From: an uncultured Bacillota bacterium
GTDB taxonomy: Bacteria; Bacillota; Clostridia; Peptostreptococcales; Anaerovoracaceae
DNA: 10,808 nt
Direction of reading: 5' to 3'
NCBI GenBank assembly: GCA_946629205.1
Contig: CAMOXP010000028.1
Span: 1 to 10,808, forward strand
Shown here: positions 7,272 through 10,808 of the stretch, piece by piece
How positions within the stretch are numbered: position 1 is the stretch's first letter
Layout of the letters: each line of letters starts with the position of its first letter
Made by a program: the position numbers and the translations under genes
Notes under the pieces: model-generated
What the model was told of the DNA's origin: nothing
Seen by the model: only the letters and a program-made list of their open reading frames with translations
Database searches by the model: none

Positions 7272-7318
7272 CAGTTGTCCATCAGTTACCCATCAGTTGT
7301 CCATTATCGGTCACGCAT
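7271..7318 (-). repeat. 11-bp tandem repeat forming a chain of four overlapping mini-ORFs
   Basis: On the minus strand, after the radical SAM stop, an ATG at 7318 opens a 4-codon frame (Met-Arg-Asp-Arg-stop) ending in TAATG. Three 11-bp units follow, starting at 7304, 7293 and 7282. They encode Met-Asp-Asn-stop, Met-Gly-Asn-stop and Met-Asp-Asn-stop, each ending in TGATG so that the stop overlaps the next ATG by one base. The last overlap is with the ATG of the YitT-like gene at 7271, which itself begins Met-Asp-Asn. The unit is ATGGACAACTG, with two changed bases in the middle copy. No Shine-Dalgarno sequence is seen. The layout is directly visible; a role in reinitiation is inference. Confidence 0.8.
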
Positions 7319-7321
7319 ATG

Positions 7322-8560
7322 TTACACGTACCTGCAGATATATCCGTTCATCCGCACGCTCCAACCGAGTTCATTCTCCTTCATGACATCGTTGCGGAGC
7401 CGCGCGCGTTCGATGCTGCCCAGACGTTTCATGTCGTCAAGATCATAAGCGCGCAGGGTCCTTCGCAAAAGCTGGAAGACCCGGCGGTCCTCTTCGGGCA
7501 GATCCAGATAGCGGTCGATCACCTGCAGCATGCGGGTTTTGCCGGCGGAGTGCTGTGCGGATCCGCAAACGCCCATATATCCTTCCACGTTCTGCAACAG
7601 GTTGATCATGTGGTCACTGACGAGGTAGGTCGAGAGGCTTTCGTCTGCCAGCTCGATCACCCGGCGTATCTCCCGGACTTTATCATCATCGCTGCAGAGT
7701 TCAAACTTTCCTTCCTGCCAGTCCTGATAGAGTTCGGTCCCGGGCTTGATGGCTGCTGTCCTGACGCGAACGAAATCGGGATCGACCGCGTTGATGACCT
7801 CCGCCGTTCCCTCTGCGTTGGAGGAAGACAGATCCTTTCCGCCGACGCCGGGCATGAAATAGATGCTCAGCTCGATGCCGCCGGCTTTCACCGCCTGGCC
7901 GGCGCGGATCTGTTGCTCCTGGGTCACGCCTTTGTTGATGCGTGTGAGCACTGCATCGGATCCTGACTCGAATCCGGAATGGATGCGGTCGAGACCTGCT
8001 GCCTTGAGTTCAGCGTAATCTGCCGCAGTCGACCGGGATAAATTCTCTGCCCTTCCGTAGGAAGTTATCCGCTTGATCTGCGGAAACACCTTCCGCAGAT
8101 AGACCAGCACATCGGTCAGCCTGCCGCTGCTCAGCGCTGTGCTGTTGCCGTCTTGCAGGAAGACATTTTCACCGCCGGCAAGAAGCCAGTTGGCGACCGT
8201 GTACATGCACTGCCGTTCCTCATCTTCCGCCAGAGCGGAAAGCTCCGCGTTGATCCCGTCGATGTCCCAGGACGTGCCGCAAGCACTCCCTGCGGTACCG
8301 TCCGCGGTCGACGACGCGCCGCACTCATCGGCGCCCGGACTGCCTTTGCATTGGTATTTGCGGACGCGGTCCGCCCAGTAAGCGATGTTGTCGATGTCAG
8401 TCCGGATGCTGTCCGCGCTGTAGGCTTTGAACTTCGTATGGCGGTACAGCTGGCAGAACCGGCACTTGTTCCAGGTGCAGCCATTGGTCACCTGGATCAG
8501 CAAACTGTTTGCTTCACTTGGCGGGCGGATCGGTCCGATCCGGAATACTTTATCACTCAT
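7322..8560 (-). CDS. Radical SAM protein (COG1032-like), function unknown
   Basis: A 412-residue cytoplasmic radical SAM enzyme. The [4Fe-4S] motif is NGCTWNKCRFC, with C28, C33 and C36 (CX4CX2C), a spacing I recall as normal for this uncharacterised subfamily (GCxHNKCTFC-type). Later parts fit the TIM-barrel core: NVFLQDGNS near 132-140, IHSGFESGSDAVLTRINKG, IELSIYFMPGVGGKD, and IKPGTELYQDW. A Gly/Ala/Ser-rich stretch with three extra cysteines (C71, C80, C94) at about 71-98 looks inserted between the first strand-helix units. ATG at 8560 is preferred over an in-frame GTG at 8569: GGGGAT lies about 10 nt upstream of the ATG but directly against the GTG. The gene starts 5 nt after the yafQ stop and precedes the YitT-like gene, so it probably shares the toxin-antitoxin promoter. 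The substrate is unknown; tRNA modification or other radical chemistry cannot be told apart here. Confidence 0.85.
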   Translation of the reverse strand: MSDKVFRIGPIRPPSEANSLLIQVTNGCTWNKCRFCQLYRHTKFKAYSADSIRTDIDNIAYWADRVRKYQCKGSPGADECGASSTADGTAGSACGTSWDIDGINAELSALAEDEERQCMYTVANWLLAGGENVFLQDGNSTALSSGRLTDVLVYLRKVFPQIKRITSYGRAENLSRSTAADYAELKAAGLDRIHSGFESGSDAVLTRINKGVTQEQQIRAGQAVKAGGIELSIYFMPGVGGKDLSSSNAEGTAEVINAVDPDFVRVRTAAIKPGTELYQDWQEGKFELCSDDDKVREIRRVIELADESLSTYLVSDHMINLLQNVEGYMGVCGSAQHSAGKTRMLQVIDRYLDLPEEDRRVFQLLRRTLRAYDLDDMKRLGSIERARLRNDVMKENELGWSVRMNGYICRYV

Positions 8561-8565
8561 CGCTA

Positions 8566-8847
8566 TCACATCCCCAGTACATCCGCATGTGTTCCCGTTC
8601 GCATTAGGAGCAGTATCAGATCGTTCTCCTCAATTCTGTACACCAAAAGCCAGTCCGGCGCTATATGGCATTCCCGGAATCCGGACAGACCCCCGCTCAA
8701 ATTGTGGTCGTGGTATTTCAGTTCAAGAGCTTCTCCTGCCGCCAGTTTGTCTACGGTTTTTTCAAGAAGCGTCAGATCGTACTGTCTCTTCTTTAAGCGT
8801 TTCAAATCCTTCTTAAATCTGTTTGAAAGAACGATGCTATACTTCAT
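8566..8847 (-). CDS. yafQ: Type II toxin, YafQ family mRNA interferase (RelE superfamily)
   Basis: A 93-residue ribosome-dependent endoribonuclease toxin; E. coli YafQ is 92. The C-terminal half is the recognisable part: YHDHNL near 45-50, GFRECHIAPDWLLVYRI near 57-72, and MRTGTHADVLG near 82-92. These line up with the YafQ active-site set: H48, H61, D65, W66, R83 and H87 are all present, while the E. coli Phe near the C-terminus is Leu91 here. All critical residues are kept, so the toxin is probably active unless restrained. The start at 8847 has GGAGG 9 nt upstream inside the antitoxin gene and overlaps its end by 11 nt, the usual antitoxin-first arrangement. A longer in-frame reading to 8919 only adds antitoxin-antisense-frame sequence. 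RelE-type cleavage of mRNA in the ribosome A site is family knowledge, not visible here. Confidence 0.92.
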   Translation of the reverse strand: MKYSIVLSNRFKKDLKRLKKRQYDLTLLEKTVDKLAAGEALELKYHDHNLSGGLSGFRECHIAPDWLLVYRIEENDLILLLMRTGTHADVLGM

Positions 8848-9118
8848 CGAGCACGTCCTCCATTGCTTCCGCGAACGAGCTGTACCGCTTATACTCAGCA
8901 GGGTTGTTGAGCATATCATAGTACTCCCCGACTGCGGCCATCGTTTCGCTGTTTATTGTTTCCCTCTTGATTTCAAAAGGTATCGCCTGTGCCTGAACTG
9001 CCTGCTTCAGGAATACTGTAACAGCCGTTGTCAGATCCATTCCGAGTGCGTTAAACAGTTCCTGCGCGTTGCGCTTCAATTCCTGATCCAGGTTGATATT
9101 TGTGCTCACCTTCGCCAT
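8837..9118 (-). CDS. dinJ: Type II antitoxin, RelB/DinJ family
   Basis: A 93-residue antitoxin that binds and neutralises the YafQ toxin and, with it, represses its own operon. The N-terminal STNINLDQELKRNAQELFNALGMDLTTAV pattern is the ribbon-helix-helix DNA-binding and dimerising part (residues 5-33), preceded by MAKV. A helix with FLKQAVQ and IPFEIKRE follows, and the acidic C-terminus FAEAMEDVLDEV is the expected toxin-wrapping tail. An AAGGAGG ribosome site is 7 nt upstream of the ATG at 9118, stronger than that of the toxin, consistent with excess antitoxin. The stop overlaps yafQ by 11 nt. It is first in a probable dinJ-yafQ-radical SAM-YitT transcript. Confidence 0.92.
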   Translation of the reverse strand: MAKVSTNINLDQELKRNAQELFNALGMDLTTAVTVFLKQAVQAQAIPFEIKRETINSETMAAVGEYYDMLNNPAEYKRYSSFAEAMEDVLDEV

Positions 9119-9145
9119 CGGTAGTCCTCCTTATACTAAATATAA

Positions 9146-9176
9146 TACGCACATATTATTGCATATTATGTGCGTA
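9146..9176. promoter_or_regulatory. dinJ: Inverted-repeat operator for DinJ/YafQ autoregulation
   Basis: Perfect 10-bp arms TACGCACATA (9146-9155) and TATGTGCGTA (9167-9176) are separated by 11 bp, so the arm centres are 21 bp apart, two helical turns. Partial symmetry continues beyond the outer ends. It lies directly over the dinJ promoter and about 28 bp upstream of the ATG. Ribbon-helix-helix antitoxins of this family bind such palindromes, so autorepression by DinJ-YafQ is the natural reading. Confidence 0.8.
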
Positions 9177-9183
9177 ATATCAA
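9155..9183 (-). promoter_or_regulatory. dinJ: Sigma-70-type promoter of the dinJ-yafQ unit
   Basis: On the minus strand the -35 TTGATA (9178-9183) is followed by a 17-bp spacer and the -10 AATAAT (9155-9160), each one base from or near consensus. The inverted repeat fills the spacer, so a bound repressor would block polymerase. Transcription would start near 9148, giving a leader of about 30 nt carrying AAGGAGG. No other clear promoter is seen before the radical SAM or YitT-like genes. Confidence 0.7.
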
Positions 9184-9208
9184 CTTATTATGTATATGAA
9201 TGCGTTTT

Positions 9209-9238
9209 GATGTTCATGCTGGGGGATGTTCACGCTGG
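9209..9238. repeat. Short direct repeat in the thlA-dinJ intergenic region
   Basis: GATGTTCATGCTGG (9209-9222) and GATGTTCACGCTGG (9225-9238) are 14-bp copies with one mismatch, 2 bp apart. They lie in the roughly 97-nt stretch between the dinJ promoter and the thiolase terminator, in which I see no gene. The frames crossing it are short and lack ribosome sites. Role unknown; it could be a simple slippage duplication. Confidence 0.6.
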
Positions 9239-9280
9239 TCACGCCGGTACTCGCGAAGGTGCTCACCGGAAACGGTTCGC

Positions 9281-9314
9281 GAAAGAAAAAAGCCGCTGCG
9301 GAATCCGCAGCGGC
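9281..9314 (-). terminator. thlA: Rho-independent terminator of the thiolase gene
   Basis: On the minus strand GCCGCTGCGG and CCGCAGCGGC form a perfect GC-rich 10-bp stem with a 3-base loop (9292-9314). TTTTTTCTTTC follows (9281-9291). It begins 25 nt after the thiolase stop. This is a textbook intrinsic terminator and isolates thlA from the dinJ unit. Confidence 0.93.
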
Positions 9315-9339
9315 CGAATGTGTCAGTTACATATTCTGC

Positions 9340-10521
9340 TTACATCTCTACGATGACGGATGTTCCCATGCCGCCGCCGATGCACAGTGTAGCGAGGCCG
9401 TAGTGGCTTCCTCTTCTCTGCATCTCGTACAGGAGTGTGATCAGGATTCTGCAGCCGGATGCTCCGATTGGGTGCCCCAGCGCGATCGCGCCGCCGTTGA
9501 CGTTTGTCTTCTCAGGATCCAGTCCCAGGTCTTTTCTGACTGCCAGTGACTGTGCTGCGAAAGCTTCATTTGCTTCTACCAGATCCATGTCTTCGATGGT
9601 CAGGCCAGCCTTCTCCAGAGCTTTTCTGGAAGCAGGTACAGGACCTACGCCCATGATTGACGGATCTACGCCGCCGGATGCATAAGCCTTGATGGTTGCC
9701 ATCGGCTTGATGCCCAGCTCGTCAGCCTTTTCCTTGCTCATAACGACGACTGCAGCACCGGAGTCATTGATACCGGAAGCGTTAGCAGCTGTTACAACAC
9801 CGTCAGGTCTCTTGAATGCCGGTTTCAGCTTCGCAACCTTCTCCATTGTGGATCCGCGTGTCAGGTGCTCGTCCTTATCGAATACGATCGGATCGCCCTT
9901 TCTCTGCGGAATGGTGACCGGAACGATCTCGTCATCGAATACGCCGCCGTCAACAGCCTTCTCGGCTCTCTGCTGTGAGATGACGGAGAACTCATCCAGT
10001 TCTTCTCTTGTGATGCCCCACTGCTCTGCAACGTTCTCAGCTGTCATGCCCATGTGATAGTTATTGAACGCATCCCAAAGACCGTCATTGACCATCATGT
10101 CGACCATCTCTGAATTGAACATTCTGGCGCCCCATCTTGCTGCCGGCATTGCGTATGCTGTTGCTGACATGTTCTCAGCTCCGCCTGCAACGATTATATC
10201 AGCATCTCCGGCCTTGATGATCTGTGCAGCCAGTTCAACTGCTCTCAGACCTGAACCGCAGACCTTGTTGATGGTGAAGCAAGGTACTTCTACCGGCAGA
10301 CCAGCGTCGAGCATCATCTGTCTCGCAACGTTCTGGCCAAGTCCGCCCTGCAGTACGCAGCCCATGATAACTTCATCGACCTGATCCTTCTCAACGCCTG
10401 CTCTCTTCAGAGCTTCTTCAATACATACAGCGCCGAGCTGTCTTGTCGGGACGTTCTTCAGCGTTCCGCCGAACTTACCAATAGCTGTTCTTGCTGCACC
10501 TACGATTACAACTTCTCTCAT
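9340..10521 (-). CDS. thlA: Acetyl-CoA C-acetyltransferase (thiolase)
   Basis: Condenses two acetyl-CoA to acetoacetyl-CoA, the entry step to butyrate/butanol-type fermentation, or runs in reverse; cytoplasmic tetramer by family. The 393 residues are the usual full length. The nucleophile Cys88 is in NKVCGSGL, His350 in NGGAIALGHPIGASG, and the second catalytic Cys380 in LCIGGGMG; GGAENMS and VEANEAFAAQ are also present. The start at 10521 has AAGGAGG 9 nt upstream. By eye its coding sequence uses more T-ending, common-tRNA codons than the GC-rich genes around it, which fits high expression. It has its own promoter, a Rex-like site and a terminator, so it is probably transcribed alone. No crt, bcd or hbd genes are adjacent. 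An atoB label would be equally valid. Confidence 0.97.
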   Translation of the reverse strand: MREVVIVGAARTAIGKFGGTLKNVPTRQLGAVCIEEALKRAGVEKDQVDEVIMGCVLQGGLGQNVARQMMLDAGLPVEVPCFTINKVCGSGLRAVELAAQIIKAGDADIIVAGGAENMSATAYAMPAARWGARMFNSEMVDMMVNDGLWDAFNNYHMGMTAENVAEQWGITREELDEFSVISQQRAEKAVDGGVFDDEIVPVTIPQRKGDPIVFDKDEHLTRGSTMEKVAKLKPAFKRPDGVVTAANASGINDSGAAVVVMSKEKADELGIKPMATIKAYASGGVDPSIMGVGPVPASRKALEKAGLTIEDMDLVEANEAFAAQSLAVRKDLGLDPEKTNVNGGAIALGHPIGASGCRILITLLYEMQRRGSHYGLATLCIGGGMGTSVIVEM

Positions 10522-10582
10522 TCTTGTTTTCCTCCTTAATGAATATACTGATTCTGGGTATATCGTTTGGGTTTTGTGAATA

Positions 10583-10606
10583 TTTTAACGGCGAAGCCCA
10601 TTAAAA
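10583..10606. other. thlA: Hairpin in the thlA leader
   Basis: On the minus strand the leader contains a possible 9-bp stem (TTTTAATGG with CCGTTAAAA, one G-T pair) around the loop GCTTCG. It lies about 60 nt downstream of the -10 and about 60 nt upstream of the ATG. No strong T-tract follows it on the minus strand, so it does not look like a good attenuator. It may stabilise the mRNA or may be chance in AT-rich sequence. Confidence 0.4.
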
Positions 10607-10629
10607 ACATTTTTGCTCTTGTAGTTGCT

Positions 10630-10657
10630 ATGATACCATAGTTTCAAGGCTTGTCAA
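10630..10657 (-). promoter_or_regulatory. thlA: Sigma-70-type promoter of the thiolase gene
   Basis: On the minus strand a perfect -35 TTGACA (10652-10657) is followed by a 16-bp spacer and the -10 TATCAT (10630-10635, 5 of 6). The predicted start is near 10623, giving a leader of about 100 nt before the thlA ATG. The near-consensus boxes suggest strong basal expression. Confidence 0.8.
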
Positions 10658-10675
10658 GGGTTTTGCTCGAAAAAG

Positions 10676-10691
10676 TGTTAATTTTTTAACA
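10676..10691. promoter_or_regulatory. Rex-like (redox-sensing repressor) operator upstream of thlA
   Basis: TGTTAA, four T, then TTAACA forms a perfect 6-4-6 inverted repeat. It matches the core 16 positions of the known Rex box TTGTTAANNNNTTAACAA; only the outermost T and A differ (both are G on the plus strand). Rex senses the NADH/NAD ratio, and thiolase genes are known Rex targets in clostridia. The site is 18 bp upstream of the -35, centred near -60, rather than over the promoter. No rex gene is in the window, so regulation is inferred. A perfect AGAATATTCT palindrome abuts it at 10691-10700. Confidence 0.6.
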
Positions 10692-10734
10692 GAATATTCT
10701 TTTCATGCAAAAACACCACATCCCGGCTCCCCTC

Positions 10735-10808
10735 CTAGAAGTGCCCAATGTACTTTTCCAGCAGCTGGCACGGCCGGTAGGACAGTTTCGCCTTGCGCAG
10801 GTTCGGGA
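10735..10808 (-). CDS. C-terminal end of an unidentified gene
   Basis: The last 23 sense codons and a TAG stop enter from the right edge, encoding a basic, aromatic-containing tail (ending LLEKYIGHF). I do not recognise the family. The frame is preferred because it is open to the edge, has GC-rich third positions like the neighbouring genes, and stops just where the sequence turns AT-rich. A short T-run (GTGTTTTTGC) follows about 20 nt later, but I see no convincing hairpin with it. It is followed by about 210 nt of regulatory sequence before thlA. Confidence 0.5.
   Translation of the reverse strand, partial: PNLRKAKLSYRPCQLLEKYIGHF

Noticed and set aside
6474..7448. 324-codon plus-strand open frame opposite the YitT-like gene
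   Set aside because: It covers the antisense of a membrane protein, the mini-ORF repeat and the end of the radical SAM gene; highly charged, without motifs.
8453..8477. Non-standard CX4CX2C spacing in the radical SAM motif as a sign of lost activity
   Set aside because: I recall this spacing as characteristic of the GCxxNKCxFC subfamily, so it is likely a family feature rather than a defect.
8848..8919. N-terminal extension of the toxin to 8919
   Set aside because: It would overlap dinJ by over 80 nt; the ATG at 8847 gives the standard YafQ length and has GGAGG upstream.
8153..9124. 323-codon plus-strand open frame opposite radical SAM, yafQ and dinJ
   Set aside because: It crosses three supported genes on the opposite strand and has no ribosome site or family resemblance.
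10711..10735. Intrinsic terminator after the right-edge partial gene
   Set aside because: A T-run is present on the minus strand but I could not form a stable GC-rich stem just before it.

Overview
The window reads as ordinary chromosome from an anaerobic, fairly GC-rich Firmicute. Class Clostridia is my best inference; the genus cannot be told. The reasons are strong AGGAGG-type ribosome sites, short-spaced operons, oxygen-sensitive ferredoxin-linked 2-oxoacid chemistry (iorAB), a clostridial-type acetyl-CoA acetyltransferase with a Rex-like operator upstream, a radical SAM enzyme, and a bacterial GlnRS. Every gene I can support is on the minus strand, so transcription runs from high to low coordinates. 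The many long plus-strand reading frames are antisense shadows.

Reading in the direction of transcription: (1) 10735-10808 is the last 23 codons of an unidentified gene. (2) 9340-10521 is a thiolase (thlA-like) with its own sigma-70 promoter, a Rex-like box and a strong terminator, so it is probably monocistronic. (3) 9118 down to 6489 is a second unit. It holds a DinJ/YafQ toxin-antitoxin pair behind a promoter buried in an inverted repeat, then a radical SAM protein starting 5 nt after the toxin stop, then a YitT-type membrane protein. Before the YitT-like gene lies a chain of four tiny overlapping reading frames made of an 11-bp tandem repeat. A hairpin terminator closes the unit. (4) 6401 down to 1 is a tight operon: iorA, iorB, a PaaK-type arylacetate-CoA ligase, a class I aminotransferase and glnS, which runs off the left edge. 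Its extended -10 promoter sits in the tail of the preceding terminator.

The main operon makes biochemical sense. An aminotransferase interconverts aromatic amino acids and arylpyruvates; IorAB interconverts arylpyruvates and arylacetyl-CoA with ferredoxin; the PaaK-like ligase links arylacetyl-CoA to free arylacetate. Run one way this ferments Phe/Tyr/Trp; run the other it makes aromatic amino acids from scavenged arylacetates. The sequence does not decide the direction. glnS has no obvious metabolic link to it.

I did not find a clearly new defence or mobile system. The most unusual items are the mini-ORF chain ahead of the YitT-like gene, Ala/Gly/Asp-rich insertions in two unrelated enzymes (IorA and the radical SAM protein), and metabolic or membrane genes apparently placed under a toxin-antitoxin promoter.
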